Shown here: positions 38,259 to 46,815 of the stretch, piece by piece
Numbering within the stretch: position 1 is the first letter of the stretch
Layout of the letters: every line of letters begins with the position of its first letter
Assembly: GCA_965153455.1 (NCBI GenBank)
Contig: OZ234501.1
Location: 5,828,001-5,892,000 of the forward strand
Origin: Sphagnum compactum
Taxonomy: Eukaryota > Bryophyta > Sphagnopsida > Sphagnales
Direction of reading: 5' to 3'
DNA length: 64,000 nt
The notes under the pieces: model-generated
Database searches by the model: none
Seen by the model: the letters and a program-made list of their open reading frames with translations, nothing else
What the model was told of the DNA's origin: nothing
Made by a program: the position numbers and the translations under genes

Positions 38259-39353
38259 TTAGTTTGAACCCTGTGCCTAATGCAGGGGGGGGGGTGGGGA
38301 GGGGGATTTTTAATTTTTGATCTATTCCTACTGTGTCCTTTATATGTTTCCAATGGCACCTCAATTAAAATTCCCAAATCATGCTTCTTTTTTGGGGGAG
38401 GGAAGCTTATTTAGGCTTCTATGTTGGCGGAGTGCCTCAATATGCTCCCTAGGTTCCCAACGTGTTCCCCAAGGGTGTTCCCAATAGCACCTTGCTGTAA
38501 TCTCATATGTTTTGCCCAAAGTCCTCCCCTTCTCACCTATATAGGTGGGTCAAAGGGGGAGGCACTCCATCTTTCCATAAAATCTTCTATTTTGGGAGCC
38601 TCCATAGTTTCAACTTTTTTTTTACTATGGGCCAATCGAGTTGTCTCATTGCCAAAAAAGAATGTTGGACTTGTGAGAGGTTAATAAGTACCCCAGTACT
38701 TAAGAAGGGGTATATTTGCCAAGGTGAAAATGGTGATAAGCAATTTTGAAAAGAGAAATTTCATGAAACCAACAGGAAGGCTCAGCTTGCACCCATGAAT
38801 GTCCAGTTTTTTTCTTTTTAAAGAGGGGGCAAGGGGCATTTCTTTTTTCCTTTGTTCCTAATGTCCACCCGTCATGTTCCCATGGGGTTCCCACCAAGTT
38901 CCCAAATACGTTCACCAAGATGTTCCCAATTGCACCTTGGTTTTATCCCATATGGCTTTGCCCAAAATTCACATCCTTTGTATATAAACTGAAAAGTAAA
39001 GTCTAGGGTAACATATTTGTTTCTGGTTCCAGAGAGGTGTTCTATGTGGGCACGTCCAATGTTCCAAAAAGAATTGCTGATGAGCCAATAAATGTTCCAA
39101 ATGGGGTCACAAATCAACGGGGCTGTTGCTGCGGGCCGCCAGCAGGTCTAGTGGGCGGGTGTCTGCCCTGGCCGCCCTGCCCTGCCCTGCCCTACCCCTG
39201 CCCTGCCCTGTTTGTCACCACGGACAGACAGACACCATGTTTGCTTTCCCAACTGCCCTAACTGCCGCCGGTTCCGACGTAATGTTAAAACGCAAAACGT
39301 CTTGTGACACACAGACGGACACACACCACTGTAGCTTTTATATATAGGATGGA
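38259..39353 (+). mobile_element. Dispersed CAGACGGACA-tailed repeat, copy 3
   Basis: Begins AGTTTGAACCCTGTGCCTAA, a diverged version of the family start, and ends with the same conserved tail as copy 1, here finishing GCTTTTATATATAGGAT. The middle contains two GGGAAC-family segments (38440-38530 and 38755-39050), the second sharing GAAATTTCATG with copy 1. A (CCCTG)n run lies at 39176-39211. The three copies sit head to tail. Confidence 0.55.
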
Positions 39354-39826
39354 GGTAGGGAATATAAGTGGTTTATATGAAGGTAGGTAAGGCACTTAAT
39401 GATTACGAAGTAGGTAAATACATTTGCATGATTACAATTAGTGTTGATCAATTATTGATTTTTTTCATAGTTGTCGAATAAAAAAAATTCCACTAAAATT
39501 TGAATGTTGATTAAGTTATCAATATCAAAAAAATCAAATTACAAATTAAGTTATCAATCTTTTAAATGATAACCATTTATTACACATGAAAATAGCTTAT
39601 CAAATAGCTCATTAATAATTGTCGATTATCCTATCAATTATTAACTAATTATATAGGGTTTTTCAGAAAATTAATATTACTATTTTTATTTTTTTTATCA
39701 TAAATGTTTTTTAGCGTTTTAAGATTGATAATCTACTTGAATGATAACAATGTCATCCAAATAGGTTATTAAAATTTAAAATTTCTTGACAAATGGGTTA
39801 TTAATTGATTATAAAAATCAACAAAC
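39354..39826. other. AT-rich stretch with TATCAATTATT words
   Basis: Dense ATTATTGAT/TATCAATTATT/AATTAAGTTATCAAT words in both orientations; probably internally repetitive transposon debris. No gene seen. Confidence 0.45.
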
Positions 39827-40402
39827 AATTGAAAAGTTATTAATAACTTACCTAATAACCAAGTCAAAACTCAATATCATAAACTCTCTCTAAACTAATA
39901 TCCTTGGGACCAGTCGGAAGATATTAGTTTATGGAGGATATTAATTTACACAAATTATATGAGGGGTAACAAAAATCATTCCGGAACCTGCCAAAGCAGC
40001 ATGGAAGGTCATGGAGGTTAGTAGAAGGTCATGGATCATTGAGGAGCTTTGAAGAATATTCTTCTAGCGCATCTAGCTCTGTACTTTCGAAGGTGTTTCC
40101 TCTAATTTCATTGTTTTTTTGGTGCCATACGTATGATGTATTAGTTTATAAAATGCTATGGGACCGAAAAAAAATATTGAATATCAGTTTATGGAGAATT
40201 ATTAGGTTAAGTATGAAGCCCGCCACAGGCCTGTGCCCGCATATTAGTTTAGAGAGAATATTAGTTTACACAATTTTACCCGCATATTAGTTTAGAGAGA
40301 ATATTAGTTTACACAATATTAGTTTAGAGAGAGTTTACTATAATTGGCCAACGATTGAAAAGTTCTTAATAACTTACCTAATAACCAAGTCAAAACTCAA
40401 TA
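39827..40402 (+). repeat. ~49-bp direct repeats flanking the pogo-like element
   Basis: Positions 39827-39876 and 40354-40402 share ATTGAAAAGTT.TTAATAACT and TACCTAATAACCAAGTCAAA with one mismatch. TAATTGGCCAAC also occurs twice on the right (40341 and 40401), showing a further local tandem duplication. Confidence 0.8.
39880..40337. mobile_element. Small pogo/Emigrant-like element with 22-bp perfect terminal repeats
   Basis: The terminal repeat at 39880-39901 (TAAACTCTCTCTAAACT...) is the exact reverse complement of 40316-40337. Inside, the words ATATTAGTTTAGAGAGAATA and ATTAGTTTACACAA are repeated, and CTTGGGACCAGTCGG lies just inside the left end. Termini of the type CTCTCTAAACTAATA with GGGACC inside recall plant Tc1/mariner-pogo (Emigrant/Lemi) miniature elements; that is recalled, not tested. 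It is flanked by near-identical ~49-bp direct repeats (39827-39876 and 40354-40402), far too long for a normal TA duplication. No transposase is present. Confidence 0.65.
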
Positions 40403-40466
40403 ATTGGCCAACATTGGTTACAACTTACAAGATTATTAACATAAGGGTTTGTTATGGGGACAAGAA

Positions 40467-40478
40467 TATATATATAAG
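40467..40478 (+). promoter_or_regulatory. Candidate TATA box of the OCT-like transporter gene
   Basis: TATATATATAAG lies about 250 bp before the start codon at 40720. Initiation about 30 bp downstream would place the cap close to 40500, so the hairpin at 40506-40588 would be at the very 5' end of the leader. Confidence 0.5.
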
Positions 40479-40505
40479 AGAAAATTTCTTGGAAAATATT
40501 TTCTC

Positions 40506-40588
40506 TCATCGCGACCACCGAGACCACGTCAACGTAAACAACTGAAAACAAAACAGAGACATGGACGTGGTCTCGGTGGTCTCGATGA
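40506..40588 (+). promoter_or_regulatory. Strong hairpin in the leader of the transporter gene
   Basis: The arm 40506-40530 (TCATCGCGACCACCGAGACC...) and 40564-40588 are reverse complements in 24 of 25 positions, with a 33-nt A-rich loop. The arms are much richer in GC than the surroundings. If transcribed it would form a stable cap-proximal stem, which normally reduces scanning. It might instead be the remains of an inserted fold-back or a small-RNA source. Confidence 0.75.
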
Positions 40589-40656
40589 TTGTCAGAGATT
40601 TTCTTTCAGCGGGTGGTTTTTTATGGCTGAACAAGGATCAGAACTATAAGGGGTAG
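40561..40656 (+). CDS. Upstream ORF (31 codons) in the transporter leader
   Basis: An ATG at 40561, in the loop base of the leader hairpin, opens a 31-codon frame ending at TAG 40654-40656, 63 bases before the main start. It reads MDVVSVVSMIV... and partly consists of the right hairpin arm. A second upstream frame of 8 codons (40623-40649) overlaps it in another frame. Upstream ORFs commonly lower translation of the main frame. Whether this peptide is conserved cannot be seen from one sequence. Confidence 0.4.
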   Translation: MDVVSVVSMIVRDFLSAGGFLWLNKDQNYKG

Positions 40657-40719
40657 TTGTGTTTTGGGTTTGCAAGGAGATCCGCTCTGTTGAGGGGACA
40701 AGACCCAAGAGAAGAAGAC

Positions 40720-43700
40720 ATGGAGATCAGTACTGAGCAAGGAACTGCTGGGTGGTTGACGGCCTGCAGTGCCGGGATTGAAAACGGTGAGGTTGTAGAA
40801 GCTGTAGGCAGCAGCGTAGAGGAGCTGGAGAGGTTGTCGATGGATGATATGTTACAGCTATGGGTAGGAGAATTTGGGAGAGCACAGCTGTGGCACTTTG
40901 TGCTCGTTAGCTTGGCGTGGAGTATAGAGGGATTGCAATCTCTTGTGATGATCTTCGCGGACCGTCAACCTTCCTGGCAGTGTAGACCCCACACGTATGC
41001 TTCAGGTGATGAACGGTCTGATGAGCTGTTGTTGTTTCCGTCTGTGTCCTTTTTTCTCTATCTCCTCCTGAATTCTTGAGCACCTCCAACCCTTATAGAC
41101 AAACAACTTTCTTGTGCTTACATCATGTCCCATCATGTGCACAAGGACTTGAAGGATCCCGATGAAAATTCCTCTAGACTTGCTTTCTTTCTGAAACTAA
41201 ACAAAACAAAATTTCCATTTACTAAGCCCTTTTCTCCTTAAACCCTGAACCCATAGGACAGGATGGGCAGGATGATGCACTCACTGCTGGTTCTTACTGA
41301 AGATCTAGAACTTGGGAGTGCCACAAGAGTTTCTAGGAACTCTTTAAGGCTTCCGTAACATCCTTTGTCTGCTCAGAATCAAGACCCCAGAGTTCAGGAG
41401 TTAGGGCTCACAGGGCTGTGGTGCCCATGTCTTTGGGGTTAACCCAGATATAATAATGCGGTTTGTCATCAGATCACTGAGTTTTCTTTTTTCCAAGGTG
41501 TGGGATTCCAAGTCCTTTAGTGAAAGATTTCAGCAGCCAAGTTTGCCTTCTCATGGAACTTAGAAAGTTTCCACCTCTATCCTCAGGAGTGAAGAAACAC
41601 TCAGTAGAACTCATCATCAGCAGAGATGGTGTGTATCTTCTTCTAAGAAAGGAATTCTTTCGCCACAGTACATTGAAGGTTTGTGTCATTATTTCCCAAT
41701 GATGATAGGAACCCATTTCAGATGTTCATAGTTGAAACAATAGAGCAAAAATTATGCAAATCATGTTTCAAACATAAGATTTTGCTGAATTTTCTACATA
41801 ACAACACATGATTGTTCAAAGTAGTTGTAGAAAACTCTGGAACTGCATTCCTGAAATGGACTAGACATATGCCCAGTGCAGTCATCTATGATCAGGAGTT
41901 GATGAAGTCAGTGAGACTGCGCAGAACTGACCTCATATGAAATGCAATTCTGATCTAGAAATCCTATGAAAAGCTAGAGTTTAGGAATGCATTTCATGTG
42001 TCACTCTGTTTCTGTAGCAAAGATGCATGCACTCACAGCTGGATTAGTTGTTGATCTTCTTAATCATGAAAGCATAATGAGTGAGTCATAGCTTTTTGTA
42101 TCTGGGCCAATTTTATTGCCTCTCTAGGTTGGTTTAGGATTTTGGGATTATTCCTGCTGCCACACTATCAGATATTGGCACAATGGTTTTTTTCTTGAAA
42201 ACTGTGCCTCCCATCCATCTGTGAAGCAGACAGTTGGGTCCCTTGTGATTTTGGAAATGAACTCACTTCCAGGACATGGGGGTGCTGCAGGATCTTCTAG
42301 TGAATCCTGGTGTACACCATCTGCATCTATATGTGACATGGATCCAAGTGCTTGGGAGTGGGTGGGAGGGCCAGGGATATCAACGGTATCAGAATGGGGT
42401 CTAATTTGTGGCCATGAATACAAAATTGGCCTAGCCCAATCTGCATTCTTCATTGGAGGGCTTCTTGGTAATATTCTCTGTTTTCCTCTTTCTTTTAGGG
42501 AATCAACTTCAGTGTAGCAGTAGGGGGGCTCATCATTTCATTGTTCAAACCTCTTCTCATGTGTAGTGGACACCTTTCTCAGTTGTGTAATGTGATATGT
42601 TGTGTGTAGTACTCTCAAGAGTGGAAGTATGTGCTTTCCAGTGCTGTATTCTTCTGTGATTGTAAGAAGCAAAATACAAGGGTATCTTTTTCAAGCTTGT
42701 GAGTTGTAATGCTGAATGGCTTCACAATATTTACATGTTCTTTCGGACTGCAGGGGCAGGCTTATTTGGGAGTCTTTCTGATTCCATGCTCGGAAGGAAA
42801 GGAGCTCTATTTTGTGCTTGTGCAATGACAGCATTAGCCGGCCTGTCAACATCACAGACACCAAATTACATAGTGTATGTTATTTTGCGGGCCTTCACAG
42901 GGCTCAGTTGTGGAGGAGTGGGCCTCTCCTGTTTTGTACTAGCAACAGAACCCGTGGGCCCTTCTAAAAGAGGTCAGGTTGGCATGTCAGCTTTCTACTT
43001 CTTCTCTTTTGGTATCATGGTGCTCCCTGTATTTGCATATTTCACACACAATTGGCGACTTCTCTATGTTGCAACATCGATTCCAGCAGTTCTATACTGT
43101 GTTTTGGTTTTGCCATTCATCTGGGAATCACCACGGTGGTATTTAGTTCAAGGGCGTGTTAAGGAGGCAATGCATGTTTTAAGGACTTTTGCAAAACAAA
43201 ATGGGAAGTATGTGCCTGATGGAGTTTCCTTGGAGACCAACGATGGAGTGAATGGAAGAGCCATTGAAGGTGCAGATGAGGTGCCTCAATTGGAGTATAT
43301 TGACCAGAATTCACAACTGAAAGATTCCAAGGAGACGTTGATCATGAGCCAGAAAGCCTCGGGTACTCTATTGGATGTTTTCCAGAGCCCAACTCTGCGC
43401 CTGCGGATGCTAATCATGGTTGTGATCTGGTTTAATTGTGCAACTGTCTACTATGGCATTAACCTGAATGTGGTTAACCTTGGATTCAATCTCTATTTGA
43501 GCGTCTTCTTCAACGCATTAGTAGAGATGCCTGCATTCATGATTACTGCACTACTTCTTGAGAGACTTGGGAGGCGATTTATGCTTGTCTCAGCAATGTT
43601 GCTTAGCGGGGTATGCTGCCTGATTGGGAGCTTGCTATCAGTTGGTCTTGATGAATCTATTGCTAGTTTAGCAGCTGGTATGTCTGGCTTTCCATTACTT

Positions 43701-44114
43701 TCAATCAAGTATCCAGTGGCAGGTCATACCCCTCCATATTTTGCTGGGATGGATTTTAATAGCTTGAAGACAACAGCCAGGAGAATGAAAGATGTTGCAC
43801 GAGTATTGTGCAGTTTGTTGGGAATCTTTGGCATGGCTGCAACATATAACTTGATATATATCTACACAGCAGAACTTTTTCCAACAGTGATACGTAATGC
43901 AGCACTTGGACTCACAACACAAATGGGTGGCATTGGAGCCATAATTGCTCCAGGCATTGTTGTTTTGGGTCACGTGAATGCTTCTCTGCCTCTTGCCATT
44001 TTTGGAGCAGTTGCAGTAATGGGAGGTCTCTTGGCAATTTGGTTGCCAGAAACCTTGAATCAACCTTTATATGAGAGCCTGGAGGGTCTTGAGAGAGGTG
44101 AAGTGGCAATTTGA
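40720..44114 (+). CDS. Organic cation/carnitine transporter-like protein (plant OCT, SLC22-type MFS), three exons
   Basis: Exons by splice sites and frame are 40720-41005, 42273-42467 and 42754-44114 (donors CAG|GTGATG and TTG|GTAATA; acceptors CTTCCAG and GGACTGCAG; both introns phase 1), giving 613 residues. Residues 41-85 (SMDDMLQLWVGEFGRAQLWH, VMIFADRQPSW) match the N-terminus of plant OCT4-6-type proteins. STVSEWGLIC (132-141) is the SLC22 loop signature. Then come the MFS motif GSLSDSMLGRKG (166-177), ESPRWYL (285-291), ERLGRR (430-435), AELFPT (533-538) and PETLNQPLY (592-600). Twelve membrane segments are expected. Family members carry carnitine, polyamines or other cations across the tonoplast or plasma membrane; the substrate here cannot be told. 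The ATG at 40720 is the first in frame; the frame is open upstream only from a TTG. Residues 469-501 are extra relative to my recollection of the family and could be a 99-nt intron. Confidence 0.9.
41006..42272 (+). other. Intron 1 of the transporter gene
   Basis: 1267 bp from GTGATGAACG to ACTCACTTCCAG. It contains stop codons in all + frames and no recognisable nested gene. Removing it joins a split glycine codon (residue 96) and restores the conserved order of the extracellular loop. Confidence 0.8.
42468..42753 (+). other. Intron 2 of the transporter gene
   Basis: 286 bp, starting GTAATATTCTCTG and ending TTTCGGACTGCAG. The join rebuilds GGLLGAGLFGSLSD, the expected end of membrane segment 2 running into the MFS loop motif. 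Confidence 0.9.
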
Positions 44115-44211
44115 GGACTGTTGGAGATTCCTACAGATTTAGAATCACAGTGAGACTGGGCAATATGGCTACTGTTGAGAATTCCTGCAGATTTAGAATC
44201 ACAAGTGACTC
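44104..44211 (+). repeat. 54-bp tandem duplication spanning the transporter stop codon
   Basis: 44104-44157 (GGCAATTTGAGGACTGTTGG...) and 44158-44211 (GGCAATATGGCTACTGTTGA...) are diverged tandem copies sharing CAGATTTAGAATCACA. The first copy contains the last codons and the TGA; in the second the stop is changed to TATGG. The event duplicated the end of the coding region into the 3' UTR. Confidence 0.8.
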
Positions 44212-44991
44212 TCCATTGAAACCTCTCACTGAAAGAAGGTAAGCTCAAGCACAGGACAATTTTCTCCTTTTACAGGCTCATATCATTTAGCTTTCCTTGC
44301 AGTCATTTTTTTCAACCACAGCTGTTCTATTCATATTGTGAATGTTCCCCTTTGATTATATCACTGTGATTGGATTCAATGAACATTCCAAAAGCAAAGA
44401 TTTTCCTAAGCCATATTGAGAAGCAGGGTGACATACACAAACCCTTTGAATTCTCATGTAGGAGAATCATGACTGTTCTTGCTCTGATTTAAATGCGCTA
44501 GATATTGTCTGGAGGCCAAACACAGCTTGATTAGTTAGTTGGAACATCCCTTCCAATCTTCCTCCAACCTTGTGTGATTCATGTCCCTTTTATGCCACTT
44601 CCTTCTGTTGTGTCTTATAATCCCCTCCATATGCTGTGGACTTCACCAAGTGAGCATCATAGGCCATTCCGGTGCCAGTGGCTGCGAGAAATTCATGGCC
44701 ATTTGGTGCAGTTAGATGCAAGACTCAATTGTGCATGCAAACCAACAAGAAAGCCATAGCCTGACCAAGAAAATGAACATTGATATACACATACAACCAG
44801 ACTAACCATTGTTATATCAACAATCCACAGCACATCTTTTCTTACATCAAATCTCCATTAGTGCTTGATCCTCTTCCATTGTTGTAGAAACCCTAAAAAA
44901 GATTTGCATCGCAAACAAGGACTGAATTATCAGAATTGGTGAGGGATGTCGTTTGCACATGTTGGAAAACCAGATGTACAACATGGGAGCC
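44212..44991. other. Convergent 3' region between the two genes
   Basis: It should hold the 3' UTRs and polyadenylation sites of both genes. No third gene is recognised; a 61-codon + strand frame at 44574 lacks any signature. Confidence 0.6.
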
Positions 44992-45939
44992 TCACAGATG
45001 CGCACAAGCAATGTGAGAAATAATAATGTTAGCAGTCTGAGAGGCGACACACTGGGAGCCAGCCTTGGTGCAACTGAAGGTATGCAAGTGTCCCTCTCTT
45101 TCTACAACCATCTTCAGCAGTGGAACCTCCTTGGAAATATGAACAAGAAGAGACAATGGGCCCCAATGATCATCAGTTCCAAAGAGAAAAGAGATGCGGC
45201 TCTGGAATTCTCTCAAGAAACCCCAGTCAGGTTCGAGTGGCAGTGTTGCAAACTCTGTTCTTCCCATGTACATGAAGTTGTGCACCACTCTCGACTGCAG
45301 CAGGTGCTGGCAGGTGATATCCACGGCATATGGATCCCATACACGACCCAGCAAAACCTTGACCAAGCCCCTGGACACAGCATCAGGTAGTCGCCCCACA
45401 AGACCTGCCAAAGTGCTAGTTGCTGTGCACAGAGCTGATGTCTCACTGACGCGTCTGAGGAAACCCTGCCACTGGGAATTCCTGTTCAGTGTCACAAATG
45501 GGTACAACCCAATCACTTGCTGCACCTGGGATGGAAACCTTCTCAAAATCTCCATGATGATATAAGCGCCGATGGAATGACCCACAAGGATAAGTGGAAC
45601 ATCCGGTCTCTGATTCAATTGCTGCTGCACGAATTCCAGTTTATGATCTATCTGCTCCTGCAAAGAGAACAGCCGCCCTGCATCTTCCCAATCCCTTGAT
45701 ACATGCGCAATATGGCTGATTGCAGTGACAGAAGCTCCACCCTCCAGGATGTCATAGAGCGCGTCCAGATACTCTTGGTAGTAGGCCACCACACCGGGAT
45801 TTCCAGGCACGAACACAATCTGAAGAGCAGGACCTTTGTGTGCATGCAGCTCCAGAAGCTCGGTCATATGGCCACCGATCCTCTCCAGACGCATGGCCGC
45901 TCGACTACTACTAGATGCTGCTCCACCATCTCCGCTCAT
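44992..45939 (-). CDS. Lipid droplet-associated hydrolase (LDAH-like alpha/beta hydrolase)
   Basis: A single-exon, 315-residue protein. IVFVPGNPGVVAYYQEYLDA (41-60) is the LDAH-family oxyanion/opening motif. LVGHSIGAYI (118-127) is the nucleophile elbow, with Ser122 as candidate nucleophile. FLFGTDDHWGPL (251-262) supplies the likely acid (Asp256 or Asp257) and EGHLHTF (282-288) the likely histidine. SLQEQIDHKLEF (92-103) is also typical of the family. Members sit on lipid droplets in animals and have plant homologues; sterol-ester or other lipid hydrolysis has been proposed, with weak activity reported, so the substrate is uncertain. The ATG at 45939 precedes a short Ser/Gly-rich leader; Met16 is an alternative. 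It lies tail to tail with the transporter. The absence of introns could reflect an old retroposition or intron loss. Confidence 0.9.
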   Translation of the reverse strand: MSGDGGAASSSSRAAMRLERIGGHMTELLELHAHKGPALQIVFVPGNPGVVAYYQEYLDALYDILEGGASVTAISHIAHVSRDWEDAGRLFSLQEQIDHKLEFVQQQLNQRPDVPLILVGHSIGAYIIMEILRRFPSQVQQVIGLYPFVTLNRNSQWQGFLRRVSETSALCTATSTLAGLVGRLPDAVSRGLVKVLLGRVWDPYAVDITCQHLLQSRVVHNFMYMGRTEFATLPLEPDWGFLREFQSRISFLFGTDDHWGPLSLLVHISKEVPLLKMVVEREGHLHTFSCTKAGSQCVASQTANIIISHIACAHL

Positions 45940-46350
45940 CCTTGATTCTTTCTGTGTCTTTCACTCTGCTATCAGTCAGTCAGTCAGTCTCCCCAACATG
46001 CTCAAGCTACAACGAGAATCGAGGGAGCTTTCTGAATCCTTGCCGGTTGAGAGAGAGAATGCGGGGTCAACCACGCGTCATTATTGGGCGGTTGGCGTCT
46101 CCTTTCAGCATAACATTCTGACATTTCTGGTGTCAGAAAGTATTTCGTCTTTGCGAAGAAAAGAAGAAGCAGCGGCGTCGACGCCCCCCTCAAGTGCGAA
46201 GCGCGCTCGCTCGCTCGCTCGCTCTCTCTCTCTCTCTCCCTTTGCGATGCACGACTCACGGCCTCTCGCTTGAGACAGTTTGGTTTTGGTGGAGGCAACC
46301 TGTCGAGGCAGACATGATTGCCGACTTCACAGGCGGCCACGTCAATTGTT
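45940..46350 (-). promoter_or_regulatory. Promoter and leader region of the LDAH-like gene with a (CGCT)n/(CT)n tract
   Basis: A GC-rich stretch follows directly upstream of the start codon. Positions 46203-46240 hold CGCTCGCTCGCTCGCTCGCT followed by a CT run, which on the coding strand reads as GA repeats such as plant leaders and promoters often carry. A (CAGT)n run lies near 45974-45987. GC content drops sharply beyond 46350, suggesting the gene's left limit there. Confidence 0.45.
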
Positions 46351-46467
46351 TATTTGACATATCAAAATGAAGTGTCAAATGAACTTTTTGTTATTTAGGG
46401 TTTGCAACACGAAAGACAAAGAGGTTTTATGTTTACGAAGATGTTTTTTTCCTGTTACTAGGAAATT

Positions 46468-46815
46468 GTGTTTGTGAAGTTATATTTTTGTAGTGTGCAA
46501 TTTGTTGCTTGGCTGTTATGTTTTTCCATTTTTCAATGAGAGTTTTGGAGATAGAAATATTTTGTTCAGGATGTGTTGCTTGGCTGTTATTTTTTTTCCT
46601 TTTTCAAGAAGAGATTGGAGATAGAAATATTTTGTTTGTGAAGTTGTTTTATGTAGTGTGGGATGTGTTGTTTGGCTGTTATTTTTTCCCCTTTTTCAAG
46701 AAGAGTTTTTGGAGATGGAAATATTTTGTTTGTGAAGTTGCTTTATGTAGTGTGGGATTTGTTGCTTTTGGTTGTCGTGTTCCTTTTTTTAAAGAGACTT
46801 TTGGAGAAAGAATAA
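46468..46815 (+). repeat. ~93-bp tandem repeat, about 3.5 copies
   Basis: Units begin GTTGCTTGGCTGTTAT at 46504, 46575, 46667 and (diverged) 46761. Each contains TTTTTCAAGAAGAG, GGAGATAGAAATATTTTGTT and TTTATGTAGTGTGGGAT. The first complete unit lacks the last segment (71 bp); the others are 92-94 bp. The open frame across them (46509-46850) is a by-product of T-rich repeats. Confidence 0.8.

Noticed and set aside
40657-40719. Longer N-terminus of the transporter starting upstream of 40720
   Set aside because: The frame is open, but only from a TTG at 40657. The first in-frame ATG is 40720, and the conserved family region starts well after it.
42699-42753. Coding sequence upstream of exon 3 in the same frame
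   Set aside because: It is the end of intron 2. The acceptor at 42751-42753 and the conserved GGLLG|AGLFG join show that exon 3 begins at 42754.
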